Shown here one piece after another: positions 9,555 to 17,899 of a stretch of 44,592 nucleotides of DNA. This DNA is from an uncultured Clostridia bacterium (GTDB lineage: Bacteria > Bacillota > Clostridia > Oscillospirales > Acutalibacteraceae). Made by a program: the position numbers and the translations under genes. Position 1 is the first letter of the stretch. Every line of letters starts with the position of its first letter. The notes under the pieces were generated by a model. It was not told the DNA's origin and did no database searches. It saw only the letters and a list, made by a program, of their open reading frames with translations. Location: contig CANQDR010000019.1 in the NCBI GenBank assembly GCA_947593615.1, forward strand, positions 1 through 44,592. Direction: 5' to 3'.

Positions 9555-10903
9555 TATGCCAATCTTTCCCTTACTACCTGAGCGGCTTCCTCTGCCAAGC
9601 TCTGAATTTCTTCAAGATCTTCACCCTCGAGCATTACTCTGACAAGCGGTTCCGTTCCCGAAACACGAATTAAAATTCTGCCTCTGTCGCCGAGAATTTC
9701 GCTTATGCGCTTGATTTCAGCCTTGATTTCTTTATCTGTATAGAATGAAAGCTTGCCTTTTGCACTAACCTTAACGTTAATAAGCACCTGAGGCAAACGC
9801 TCCATAACCTTTGCAAGCTCGCTGAGCTTTTCGCCTGTGCGTTTCATAATGCTTAAAATCATTGCGCCTGAAAGCTCGCCGTCGCCTGTTGTTGCATAAT
9901 CAAGGAAAATAATGTGTCCGCTCTGCTCGCCGCCGATATTATAACCCTCTCTGAGCATAGCTTCAAGAACATAACGGTCGCCTACCTTTGTTGAAACAAA
10001 ATTGATTCCGTTATTTTCGCAGAACTTATTAAATCCCATATTTGTCATTATTGTGCCGACAACAGCGTTCTTTTTAAGAACACCTCTGTTCTTCATATCA
10101 TTTGCACAAATGGCAATGAGATAGTCGCCGTCAACAAGGTTTCCGTTTTCGTCAACTGCAAGACATCTGTCGGCGTCACCGTCAAAGGCAAGACCACAGC
10201 ACAGCTTATGCTTGCGGACATATTCCTGAAGCTTATTAATATGCGTTGAACCGCATTCCTTATTAATGTTGATTCCGTCAGGCTCGTCAAAAAGCATATG
10301 CACCTTTGCGCCGAGCTTTGTAAACAGCTTTTCCGCTGTGCGTGATGAAGAACCGTTTGAACAGTCAAGGGCGATTTCCATACCCTCAAAATCGCAGTCA
10401 ATTGATTTTGCAACATGCTCAATATAATCATCTGCCGCATTTTCAGCTTTCTTTACACTTCCTATATTATCATAATCCGCAATTGCATACGGAATTACGC
10501 TATCAAGCACTATTTCTTCTATTCTGTTTTCAAGGTCATCAGGCAGTTTACAGCCCTCGGAGCTGAAAATCTTGATTCCGTTAAATTCAAACGGATTGTG
10601 CGATGCAGAAATCATAATTCCGGCATCAGCATTATATCTACTTATAAGATAAGCTACGGCAGGCGTTGGAACAACTCCCAACAGAATAACATTTGCTCCA
10701 ACAGAGCAAAGTCCTGCAATTAAAGCACCCTCAAGCATATCTCCCGAAAGACGGGTATCCTTACCAATAAGAATAGTAGGATGTTCAACCTCCTCGCTGA
10801 TGAGCACCATTGCTGCCGCTCTGCCGATATTCATTGCAAGCTCCGCTGTCAGTTCGCTATTGGCAACGCCCCTTGCGCCGTCAGTTCCGAATAATCTTCC
10901 CAT
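9554..10903 (-). CDS. glmM: phosphoglucosamine mutase
   Basis: Interconverts glucosamine-6-phosphate and glucosamine-1-phosphate on the way to UDP-GlcNAc, peptidoglycan and teichoic acid. The 449 residues show all four mutase domains: phosphoserine loop ISASHNP (catalytic Ser101), metal loop FDGDADRC (about 240), sugar-binding GEQSGH (about 325) and the C-terminal phosphate loop RVSGTEPLVRVM. The N-terminus MGRLFGTDGARG is characteristic of GlmM. TTGGAGGAG precedes the ATG. It lies 75 bases downstream of ruvB; an internal promoter may exist there but I see only a weak TATAAC, so co-transcription with ruvCAB is plausible. Confidence 0.95.
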   Translation of the reverse strand: MGRLFGTDGARGVANSELTAELAMNIGRAAAMVLISEEVEHPTILIGKDTRLSGDMLEGALIAGLCSVGANVILLGVVPTPAVAYLISRYNADAGIMISASHNPFEFNGIKIFSSEGCKLPDDLENRIEEIVLDSVIPYAIADYDNIGSVKKAENAADDYIEHVAKSIDCDFEGMEIALDCSNGSSSRTAEKLFTKLGAKVHMLFDEPDGININKECGSTHINKLQEYVRKHKLCCGLAFDGDADRCLAVDENGNLVDGDYLIAICANDMKNRGVLKKNAVVGTIMTNMGFNKFCENNGINFVSTKVGDRYVLEAMLREGYNIGGEQSGHIIFLDYATTGDGELSGAMILSIMKRTGEKLSELAKVMERLPQVLINVKVSAKGKLSFYTDKEIKAEIKRISEILGDRGRILIRVSGTEPLVRVMLEGEDLEEIQSLAEEAAQVVRERLA

Positions 10904-10978
10904 AATTCTCCTCCAAGTTTATATTTTTGTGTTATACATAATAAAAATCAAAATAGTCTTAATTTAAGATCAATTACC

Positions 10979-12058
10979 TTAATCGCCAAATAAATTCGGC
11001 TGAGTAGGCATTGCGTTTACTGTTCCTTTCGGGAAATCATATCCCAGATGTCTGCACGCTTCAGCCGTTATGCATCTGCCCCGCGGAGTTCTGCTCAAAA
11101 AACCTATTTGCAGCAAATATGGCTCATAGACATCCTCAATTGTCACGGCTTCTTCGCCTATTGCCGCAGCGAGTGTTTCAAGTCCCACAGGGCCTCCGTT
11201 GTAGAAACGAATAATTGCTTCAAGCATACGCCTGTCGTTCTGGTCAAGACCAAGCTCGTCGATTTCAAGCCTGTCAAGCGCTGTTCTTGCGCTTTCAAGC
11301 GTGATTATGCCGTCAGACATAACCTGTGCAAAATCACGAACACGTTTCAGCATACGATTTGCAATACGCGGCGTTCCTCTGGAACGCGACGCAATTTCAA
11401 GCGCTCCGTCGTGTTCTATCTTTATTCCGAGTATGCCTGCGCTTCGGGTTACAATTTTCGCAAGTTCTTCGGGAGTGTAAAGCTCAAGCCTCAAAACAAC
11501 TCCGAAACGGTCACGCAAAGGAGCAGTCAGCTGACCTGCACGGGTTGTTGCGCCCACCAGCGTAAATTTAGGCAGAGGCAGATGATATGACGCCGCCATC
11601 TGTCCTTTTCCCGTGATAATATCGATTGCAAAGTCCTCCATTGACGGATAGAGGATTTCCTCTACTGCGCGGCTTAAACGGTGAATTTCATCTATAAAAA
11701 GTACATCGCCCTCATTAAGATTAGTAAGCAGAGCCGCAAGATCGCCGGGTTTTTCAATGGCAGGGCCTGAGGTAATCCTTACGGAAACGCCAAGCTCATT
11801 TGCTATAATTCCAGCAAGCGTAGTTTTTCCGAGTCCGGGAGGGCCGTAAAGAAGAACATGGTCAAGGGTTTCTCCTCTTATTTTTGCCGCCTCGATAAAA
11901 ACTCTGAGATTTTCTTTAGCCTTATCCTGACCTATATACTCATCAAGATTTTTCGGGCGAAGCGGATTTTCTCCGTCTATAGTATCCTCAGGAAGCTCGG
12001 ATGTATCAATTATTCTGTTTTCAAAATCAAATTCTTCCGAAAATTCCATTTTACTCAT
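10979..12058 (-). CDS. ruvB: Holliday junction branch migration helicase RuvB
   Basis: AAA+ motor that drives branch migration of Holliday junctions in complex with RuvA. Walker [13 protein letters not shown] (about 71), Walker [10 protein letters not shown] (about 121), sensor 1 GATTRAG and sensor 2 [10 protein letters not shown] are present, followed by a C-terminal winged-helix DNA-binding domain ending in the RTPRGR motif. At 359 residues it is slightly longer than many RuvB proteins, with an acidic N-terminal extension. It starts just after the double TAA of ruvA, consistent with coupled translation in the order ruvC-ruvA-ruvB. Confidence 0.96.
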   Translation of the reverse strand: MSKMEFSEEFDFENRIIDTSELPEDTIDGENPLRPKNLDEYIGQDKAKENLRVFIEAAKIRGETLDHVLLYGPPGLGKTTLAGIIANELGVSVRITSGPAIEKPGDLAALLTNLNEGDVLFIDEIHRLSRAVEEILYPSMEDFAIDIITGKGQMAASYHLPLPKFTLVGATTRAGQLTAPLRDRFGVVLRLELYTPEELAKIVTRSAGILGIKIEHDGALEIASRSRGTPRIANRMLKRVRDFAQVMSDGIITLESARTALDRLEIDELGLDQNDRRMLEAIIRFYNGGPVGLETLAAAIGEEAVTIEDVYEPYLLQIGFLSRTPRGRCITAEACRHLGYDFPKGTVNAMPTQPNLFGD

Positions 12059-12061
12059 TTA

Positions 12062-12664
12062 TTATTGTCTTCCCATCTGCTTTAATGTATTTGCGATAAG
12101 CTGTTCCACAGGTAATGAGCTGTCAAATGAAGCAAGCACAGGTGAGACATCTGACGGTGCATAACCGAGCACACCGAGAGCTTCAATAGCTTTGGGTATG
12201 TTGCCCGAAGCAGTATTGAACGCCGCACCTGTTACAGCCGAAATACCGTCATCGGTATTTGCCGCTTTGGCAAGCTTGTCCTTTAATTCAAGTATGATGC
12301 GCTGGGCAATTTTCTTTCCAATTCCCTGCGCTCTTGTTATTGTTTTGATGTCATCCGATGCAATTGCCATTGCAACCTGTTCGGGACTAAGCTCTGACAG
12401 CACTGCCAAGCCTGCCTTTGGTCCTACACCGCTCACGCTTATCAGAGTTTTAAAGGTTTCAAGCTCGGTTTTTGTCGCAAAACCAAAAAGCTCAACTGCG
12501 TCCTCTCTTACATTCAGGTATGTATAGAGCGTTACTTCAGTATTCAATTTTATACTGCGCAGAGTGTTTATTGTTGTCTGGCAATTATATCCTACGCCTC
12601 CGCATTCAACCACTGCGCTTGATGTTGTTGTATGAATTAACTTTCCTCTTACGGAATAAAGCAT
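12062..12664 (-). CDS. ruvA: Holliday junction branch migration protein RuvA
   Basis: Tetrameric junction-binding subunit, 200 residues. The N-terminal OB fold begins MLYSVRGKL; two helix-hairpin-helix motifs follow (VSGVGPKAGLAVLSEL, about 77, and AQGIGKKIAQRIILEL, about 112), and a C-terminal three-helix domain contacting RuvB (about 150-200). The ATG has a GGAAAGGA site and lies two bases after the ruvC stop. Confidence 0.95.
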   Translation of the reverse strand: MLYSVRGKLIHTTTSSAVVECGGVGYNCQTTINTLRSIKLNTEVTLYTYLNVREDAVELFGFATKTELETFKTLISVSGVGPKAGLAVLSELSPEQVAMAIASDDIKTITRAQGIGKKIAQRIILELKDKLAKAANTDDGISAVTGAAFNTASGNIPKAIEALGVLGYAPSDVSPVLASFDSSLPVEQLIANTLKQMGRQ

Positions 12665-12666
12665 AT

Positions 12667-13173
12667 TTATAATCCTTTCCTAAACATAGCTCTTCTGAGT
12701 TCTGAACCTGCCGCCTGTATATGGCAGATTGCGATTGCAAGTGCGTCAGCGGTATCGTCAGGCTTTGGAACCTCATCAAGATTTAACAGTCTGCGGGTCA
12801 TTTCCATAACCTGAGGCTTTTTAGCCTTGCCATACCCTGTTACTGCTGTTTTTACCTGAAGCGGTGTATATTCAAAAATGGGTATTTTCAGTTTTTGTGC
12901 CGCAAGAAGCGTAACTCCTCTTGCCTGAGCCACTTTAATCGCAGTTTTCTGATTTGTCTGAAAGTAAAGTCTTTCTATTGCAAGTGCGTCAGGTCTGCAT
13001 CTCTGAAGTATTGAATATAATTCGTCATAAATATATTCAAGACGTCGGTTAAAATCAGAATGAGCCTGAGTTTCAACAGAACCATAACCTATAGCCTTAT
13101 ATGTGTTTGATTTATAGCTGATTGCTCCCCAGCCAACTATGGCGTAACCAGGATCAATTCCGAACACTACCAA
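12667..13173 (-). CDS. ruvC: crossover junction endodeoxyribonuclease RuvC
   Basis: Holliday junction resolvase, 168 residues, RNase H fold. The acidic metal-binding residues are visible: Asp in the N-terminal FGIDPGYA, Glu in LAIERLYF (about 67), and the Asp pair in PDDTADALA (about 140). The start is a TTG with GGAGGT seven bases upstream; the sequence before it has no better start. It heads the ruvCAB operon and is driven by the promoter at 13224-13252. Confidence 0.95.
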   Translation of the reverse strand: MVVFGIDPGYAIVGWGAISYKSNTYKAIGYGSVETQAHSDFNRRLEYIYDELYSILQRCRPDALAIERLYFQTNQKTAIKVAQARGVTLLAAQKLKIPIFEYTPLQVKTAVTGYGKAKKPQVMEMTRRLLNLDEVPKPDDTADALAIAICHIQAAGSELRRAMFRKGL

Positions 13174-13223
13174 GACGTTACCTCCGTAATTTTATAAAAG
13201 GGCATAATAACACAATTTAAAAC

Positions 13224-13252
13224 ATTATACCACAATCATGGATTTTTATCAA
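13224..13252 (-). promoter_or_regulatory. promoter of the ruvCAB operon
   Basis: Minus strand TTGATA (13252-13247), 17-base spacer, TATAAT (13229-13224), about 50 bases before the ruvC start. I saw no obvious LexA/SOS box (CGAACATATGTTCG type) overlapping it. Confidence 0.75.
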
Positions 13253-13279
13253 CATTTACAGTCTTATAATTTTATAATC

Positions 13280-13633
13280 TTAATCTTTCTTTTCCCTTTC
13301 AAGAGTAACTGTCGAGCCGCTGTAGGAAAGTTCAAGACTTTTTCCGTTCGGAACATAGGTAAAACTGTAATTTTGGGCGGCCTCGGGCACAAAAATCACA
13401 AAGGACTTTTCATCTGCAATATATTTTCCTTTAATATCTGTTTTTTTATCGGAGTTTTTTATTGAAAGGCAAGCTGTATTTTCATTAAATTCAAGCTTTA
13501 ATTCTGCGCCTCCTTCAAATTTTGCAGACCATGAATTTGAGATGAGTTCGTGCTTATATCCTGATGTGTCGGCAGAACACGAGCAAAACAATAAACACAG
13601 CAAAAAACTCACGGCAACGACAAATTTTTTCAT
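13280..13633 (-). CDS. small predicted lipoprotein of unknown function
   Basis: A 117-residue protein with a lipoprotein-type signal: MKKF, a hydrophobic core (VVAVSFLLCLLF) and a cysteine-rich cleavage region CSCS, where Cys18 or Cys20 could be lipidated. The rest is predicted beta-strand (short alternating hydrophobic and polar stretches), reminiscent of small beta-sandwich lipoproteins. I do not recognise a family. GGGAGG precedes the ATG. It lies upstream of ruvC in the same direction, but ruvC has its own promoter immediately after this gene. Confidence 0.7.
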   Translation of the reverse strand: MKKFVVAVSFLLCLLFCSCSADTSGYKHELISNSWSAKFEGGAELKLEFNENTACLSIKNSDKKTDIKGKYIADEKSFVIFVPEAAQNYSFTYVPNGKSLELSYSGSTVTLEREKKD

Positions 13634-13711
13634 AATAATCCTCCCAGTCCGTATAAAATAATATTCAAGGAAACAATCTTTTATTACAGATTTACAGTTT
13701 TGTTATAATTC

Positions 13712-13741
13712 TTGATAAGCATAATAACATTATGATATATT
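13712..13741 (+). promoter_or_regulatory. promoter of the DUF2804 gene
   Basis: TTGATA (13712-13717), 18-base spacer, TATATT (13736-13741), about 35 bases before the TTG start of the next gene. A second TATAAT overlaps just downstream (13741-13746) but with a 23-base spacing. Confidence 0.55.
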
Positions 13742-13775
13742 ATAATAGAGTACTTATAAAACGGAGTGAGTAAAA

Positions 13776-14783
13776 TTGCAGCGTGAAATCACAGAAAAAC
13801 ATAATGTATTTGACGAAAACGGCGAGGTCGTTTGCGCAGGCTGGGCGCGCAGTCCTGTTTTTGAATATAACTGCGAGCAAAGCAAAATGCACGGCAAGCA
13901 CAGCGAACGCGACTGCTATTTCATTAACAACGGCGAAGTATCACTCTATTTATCAGTAGAAAACAGCGGATTTGAATTTGCAATAAAAATTGCCGTAGCA
14001 GACCTAAAAAAAGGCGGTGTAATAAGCGATTGCGTTATAAAGAAATTTATGTTCTTTAAAAACGAGCTTCCCGAAGCAGGAAACAAAGGCGAGCTTTTCT
14101 ATTCAGACAAACGTATTCAGCTTCAGCTTACAAACACAAATGACGGAAGATTTTTAAAATGTGACTTCATAGACTTTGGCGGATTAAAAAATTTGTATTT
14201 TAACATTAACCTTAAAAAAGTAAACGGCGAAAGCCTTAATGAGCTTGCACCGTTTGAACGTGACAGAAAGTATTTTTACTTAAAAAGATTTGTTCCTAAA
14301 TTTATTGCCAACGGAATTATCAGGGTAGGCGGTCTGGAATACTCCTTAAATGAAATTAATTCTTTTGCTTATTTTGACTGGACACGCTTTTCAAAGCCAA
14401 GAAAACATAATTATCAGAGTCTTAGTGCAGACTGCATTATTGACGATAAGCGATTTTCACTCTGCCTCGCAAGCAGAATAGGCGACAACCGTTTCGGTAA
14501 CGAAAACTGCTTTTTTATTGACGGAAAGCTTGAAAAACTGTCAAGAATAAACGTAAAAGGTTCAAACGGAAGATTTGACCGTCCTTTTTACTTTAAAGCA
14601 GGATATTCGGCTGTTGACATTACCTTTAAGCCGTTCACCGTAAAAGGGAAACCTATGACAGCAGTTATGGACAAAACAACCATCGTTTTCGGCAGACTTT
14701 ACGGAGAGATAAAACGCATTGATTATGAAAATCCTGTAGTTCTTGACAATGCGCAGGCACATATGATTTTTTCAGAATTTTAA
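13776..14783 (+). CDS. DUF2804 domain-containing protein
   Basis: A 335-residue soluble protein with no signal peptide or membrane helix. The N-terminal pattern with the WARSPVFEYN motif followed by a run of beta-strand-like segments, and a YFDWTRF-like stretch mid-protein (about 197), match what I know as DUF2804, a family of unknown function. The start is TTG at 13776 with GGAG nine bases before it; no upstream in-frame ATG exists. It is transcribed alone, with a promoter at 13712 and a hairpin terminator at 14792. Confidence 0.7.
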   Translation: MQREITEKHNVFDENGEVVCAGWARSPVFEYNCEQSKMHGKHSERDCYFINNGEVSLYLSVENSGFEFAIKIAVADLKKGGVISDCVIKKFMFFKNELPEAGNKGELFYSDKRIQLQLTNTNDGRFLKCDFIDFGGLKNLYFNINLKKVNGESLNELAPFERDRKYFYLKRFVPKFIANGIIRVGGLEYSLNEINSFAYFDWTRFSKPRKHNYQSLSADCIIDDKRFSLCLASRIGDNRFGNENCFFIDGKLEKLSRINVKGSNGRFDRPFYFKAGYSAVDITFKPFTVKGKPMTAVMDKTTIVFGRLYGEIKRIDYENPVVLDNAQAHMIFSEF

Positions 14784-14791
14784 CAACAAGC

Positions 14792-14821
14792 AACCCCGTA
14801 CATCTTAGGATGTACGGGGTT
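14792..14821 (+). terminator. hairpin terminator after the DUF2804 gene
   Basis: A perfect 13-bp GC-rich stem (AACCCCGTACATC with its complement) with a four-base loop, 8 bases after the stop codon. The trailing sequence GTATTCTGT is only modestly U-rich, so it may act with reduced efficiency. It lies between convergent genes and could also serve the minus-strand gene at 14905. Confidence 0.65.
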
Positions 14822-14904
14822 GTATTCTGTAGAAAACTATTGTACGCAAATAAAGTTTGTTTTTTCAATACAACATAAATTTATATTTCCAATTTTACGA
14901 ACGG

Positions 14905-15381
14905 TCACTGCGCACTTTTCTCGGGATTATCGGCAATTCTTGCCATCATTGCAATAGCTGTTATAAAGCTGATAAGAATATAAAACAAAAGTGAGAGCAT
15001 TGAGCCGATATCCATAAAATTAAGCGTTACTATCAATAGAATTGCTAATACTCCAAACAAACAGCAAAATACAGATACAATATTTTTCAAATTACGCTCC
15101 TTGTCGAGCGCGCAGAAGAAAAATCCTACTATCGGGATCAACGGGAAAATAAAAAAGTAGGGATAGTATGACTGAAACGCTGCGCTTGCAGATATGTCGG
15201 GAAATGATCCTCCAATATATCCGAGCATATCAAACACGGTTGCATAAAAATCATGTCCGTTTGAATCAGGATTTGGAATATGTACAAATGTAAGAGTACA
15301 CATAAAAATTTGAATCAAATACAGCACACACTGGGTTATTCTAAGCTTTTTTCTTGTTTTATTTTCACGAATTTTTATCAT
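14905..15381 (-). CDS. hypothetical membrane protein
   Basis: A 158-residue protein with a basic N-terminus (MIKIRENKTRKK), four predicted transmembrane helices (about 18-36, 72-88, 102-122 and 126-146) and a short hydrophilic tail. I do not recognise a family. The start is the ATG at 15381, chosen because GGAGGT lies seven bases upstream; earlier in-frame ATGs have no ribosome site and fall at or upstream of the likely transcription start. Its promoter at 15428-15456 overlaps the divergent promoter of the GH13 gene. Confidence 0.65.
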   Translation of the reverse strand: MIKIRENKTRKKLRITQCVLYLIQIFMCTLTFVHIPNPDSNGHDFYATVFDMLGYIGGSFPDISASAAFQSYYPYFFIFPLIPIVGFFFCALDKERNLKNIVSVFCCLFGVLAILLIVTLNFMDIGSMLSLLFYILISFITAIAMMARIADNPEKSAQ

Positions 15382-15427
15382 TTTTACCTCCGCAGTCATA
15401 TTGACATAAGATTCTCTGAATATTTTT

Positions 15428-15456
15428 ATTGTACCACAATTTATCGAGTTGCACAA
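15428..15456 (-). promoter_or_regulatory. promoter of the membrane protein gene
   Basis: Minus strand TTGTGC (15456-15451), 17-base spacer, TACAAT (15433-15428). Its -35 box shares four bases with the -35 box of the opposite promoter at 15449-15477. Confidence 0.6.
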
Positions 15457-15477
15457 TAGACAATTAAATGATATAAT
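15449..15477 (+). promoter_or_regulatory. promoter of the GH13-DUF1653 gene
   Basis: TTGCAC (15449-15454), 17-base spacer, TATAAT (15472-15477), 27 bases before the ATG at 15504. It shows that the in-frame TTG at 15477 cannot be the start, because it falls inside the -10 box. Confidence 0.75.
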
Positions 15478-15503
15478 TGATGTTATTGAAAAGGAGAATT
15501 TTT

Positions 15504-17156
15504 ATGAGTTATATCAACGAATCAATAATCTATAATATCTATCCGCTCGGCTTCTGCGGAGCGCCGAAAGAAAACGATGGTAAGCTTGAATACCGACTTG
15601 ATAAGATTTATGACTGTATTGAGCATATGAAAAAAATGTCTGTCAATGCACTGGTATTTAACCCTGTGTTTGAAAGCTCACGTCACGGTTACGATACTAT
15701 TGATTACAGAAAAATAGACTGCCGTTTAGGTGATAATAATTCTTTTAAGAAAATTTGCAACACTCTGCATAATAACGGAATAAAAATTATTCTTGACGGT
15801 GTTTTTAACCACGTAGGCAGAGATTTCTTTGCATTCAAAGATGTTCAGCAAAATCTTTATAATTCAAGATATTGCGGATGGTTTCAAAATTTGGATTTCG
15901 GCGGCAGAAGTCCCAAAGGCGACCCGTTCTGGTACGAAGGCTGGGCAGGTCACTATGACCTTGTAAAGTTAAATTTACATAACGAAGAAGTTGTAAGCTA
16001 TCTTCTTGATTCTGCAAAATTTTGGATTGACGAATTTGACATTGACGGTCTTAGACTTGACGCTGCTGACTGCATAGACATTGAATTTTTTAAAAAACTG
16101 AGAAACATATGCAAATCAAAAAAGCCCGATTTCTGGCTATATGGCGAAATTACTCACGGCGACTATAACCGATGGGCAAACAATGAAACTCTTGACTCAG
16201 TTACAAACTATGAATGTTACAAGGGCATATATTCAAGCCATAACGATCACAACTACTTTGAAATTGCCCATTCGCTTAACAGACAATTTGCAAACGGCGG
16301 CATATATCAAAACATCTACACCTTTAATTTTGTTGACAACCACGATGTAAACCGCGTAGCAAGTATGCTCAAAGATAAAAATCATCTTTATAATGTATAT
16401 AGCCTTATGTACACAATGCCCGGCGTTCCTTCAATTTATTACGGAAGCGAATTCGGAATTAAAGGCAAAAGAAGCTGGCACAGCGACTATGAGCTTCGTC
16501 CATGCCTTGACCTTAACAATGTTCCCAATGCTGACTACGCTTTGTTTGAACATATTGTAAAGCTCGGAAAAATCCGGCTTGCCCTTGAAGCATTAAAATA
16601 CGGCAAGTTTGAAAATGTAAATATTATGAATGAGAAACTCGTATATAAAAGATGGACTGACAATCAGACTGTTTTTGTTGCTTTCAATCTAACAAACCAC
16701 GATGAAAAAATCGGATTTAACACCGAATGTAATGCAAAACTTACCGATGTTATGAATAACAATGAAGTTATTGATGTGAACGGCTATTATGAAATCAGTA
16801 TGAAGCCCTATTCAACAAGAATTCTTGTTGTCAACGACGGAAGCTTTAAAATTGACTTTTCTGAAACACCACAAAGTATTAAATATGTAAAAGAACCTGA
16901 AATTATCATGAATACGACTGGAACACAGAATGTTGTTTCTCCGCTGACCGAAGTACATTTGGGGAAATACCGTCATTTTAAAGGCGGTGAATATGAAGTA
17001 ACCGGTTTTGCTAAACACAGCGAAACCGGCGAAAAACTTGTTATTTATAAATCATTAAACAATTCTGATGATGTCTGGGCACGTCCTTACGAAATGTTTA
17101 TTGAAGTTGTTGAGTATAACGAAAAAAAGGTTCTGAGGTTTACTCCAATTGACTAA
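15504..17156 (+). CDS. cytoplasmic GH13 alpha-glucan hydrolase with C-terminal DUF1653 domain
   Basis: A 550-residue alpha-amylase-family enzyme without signal peptide, so it should act on maltodextrins inside the cell. The four GH13 regions are intact: DGVFNHVG; GLRLDAAD with nucleophile Asp186; YGEIT with acid/base Glu215; FVDNHD with Asp281. The usual beta-sandwich C domain ends near 450. Unusually, residues about 487-545 (GKYRHFKGGEYEVTGFA ... KHSETGEK ... ARPYEMFIE) match DUF1653, a small domain normally found alone. Specific activity (neopullulanase, cyclomaltodextrinase or maltogenic type) cannot be set. The ATG at 15504 follows AAGGAG. It is monocistronic and lies close to the secreted amylase gene, suggesting a shared role in starch use. 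Confidence 0.85.
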   Translation: MSYINESIIYNIYPLGFCGAPKENDGKLEYRLDKIYDCIEHMKKMSVNALVFNPVFESSRHGYDTIDYRKIDCRLGDNNSFKKICNTLHNNGIKIILDGVFNHVGRDFFAFKDVQQNLYNSRYCGWFQNLDFGGRSPKGDPFWYEGWAGHYDLVKLNLHNEEVVSYLLDSAKFWIDEFDIDGLRLDAADCIDIEFFKKLRNICKSKKPDFWLYGEITHGDYNRWANNETLDSVTNYECYKGIYSSHNDHNYFEIAHSLNRQFANGGIYQNIYTFNFVDNHDVNRVASMLKDKNHLYNVYSLMYTMPGVPSIYYGSEFGIKGKRSWHSDYELRPCLDLNNVPNADYALFEHIVKLGKIRLALEALKYGKFENVNIMNEKLVYKRWTDNQTVFVAFNLTNHDEKIGFNTECNAKLTDVMNNNEVIDVNGYYEISMKPYSTRILVVNDGSFKIDFSETPQSIKYVKEPEIIMNTTGTQNVVSPLTEVHLGKYRHFKGGEYEVTGFAKHSETGEKLVIYKSLNNSDDVWARPYEMFIEVVEYNEKKVLRFTPID

Positions 17157-17185
17157 GGTATATTTTACAGTTTTTAAGAACGTGT

Positions 17186-17728
17186 TCATTCTGCATTGAT
17201 TTCTAAAAATAGGTTTTGAACCTTTTCCTTTGCAACCTCTAAGCTTTGCGGTGAAATCTCACCTGCTACCACAAACTCTCGTTCATCTATGTGAACGAGA
17301 GTTTTGCATATTTTATCCTTTTCTTCAGGCTTATATGCAATAACTTTTCTGGCACAGTCGCACACAATAGAAAATTCAGCAATCATATTTGAATTAAGTG
17401 CTTTAAAATATTTTAACCTGACATTTTCCCACAGATTGTCAGAATCACACTCAAGAATATTTGAAATTATTTTCCACACATTCCACGATATAAAAACATT
17501 TGTTTTATCAAAAGCCTGTGATATGTAGTTAAAATACGGATAAACGATCCGAGGATTTTTTTCACTTATTTTTTCAAGAAGATTTTCTGCCCATCTGCTG
17601 TTTGTACTGCTTTCAAACATTATATCTATAAGCAAAGGCACAACAAGCACTTCCCGAGAAGCCAAATCCATGTAGTATTGATCGTCTAATCCTTTTGAAA
17701 ATTCATAATATATTTTTTCAATGCTCAT
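17186..17728 (-). CDS. hypothetical HEAT-like helical protein
   Basis: A 180-residue soluble protein predicted to be almost entirely alpha-helical, with a periodic pattern of paired helices (REVLVVPLLIDIMF; WAENLLEKISEKNP; RIVYPYFNYISQAF; NVWKIISNIL) typical of HEAT/ARM repeats. Similar short proteins are common in gut Firmicutes without known function. I start at the ATG at 17728, since the GGA ribosome site sits immediately against the ATG three codons earlier. It is convergent with the GH13 gene (29 bases between them). Confidence 0.65.
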   Translation of the reverse strand: MSIEKIYYEFSKGLDDQYYMDLASREVLVVPLLIDIMFESSTNSRWAENLLEKISEKNPRIVYPYFNYISQAFDKTNVFISWNVWKIISNILECDSDNLWENVRLKYFKALNSNMIAEFSIVCDCARKVIAYKPEEKDKICKTLVHIDEREFVVAGEISPQSLEVAKEKVQNLFLEINAE

Positions 17729-17813
17729 TTTTATCATTCCGTTTCTTTTATTAATTACATAATACTATACACAGGCAAATAATTCAAGCAAATAACAATT
17801 TAATGTATAAAAT

Positions 17814-17848
17814 TTATCCCCGAACACATTTTATGTGTTCGGGGATAA
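17814..17848 (-). terminator. terminator of the dockerin amylase gene
   Basis: A hairpin with a 14-bp perfect stem (TTATCCCCGAACAC and complement, loop of about seven) lies 52 bases beyond the amylase stop. On the minus strand it is followed by ATTTTATACATT, moderately U-rich. Confidence 0.7.
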
Positions 17849-17899
17849 TAATTAACTATACAATATTTTTATTAAATATTCAGATTTTTATAAATAATA

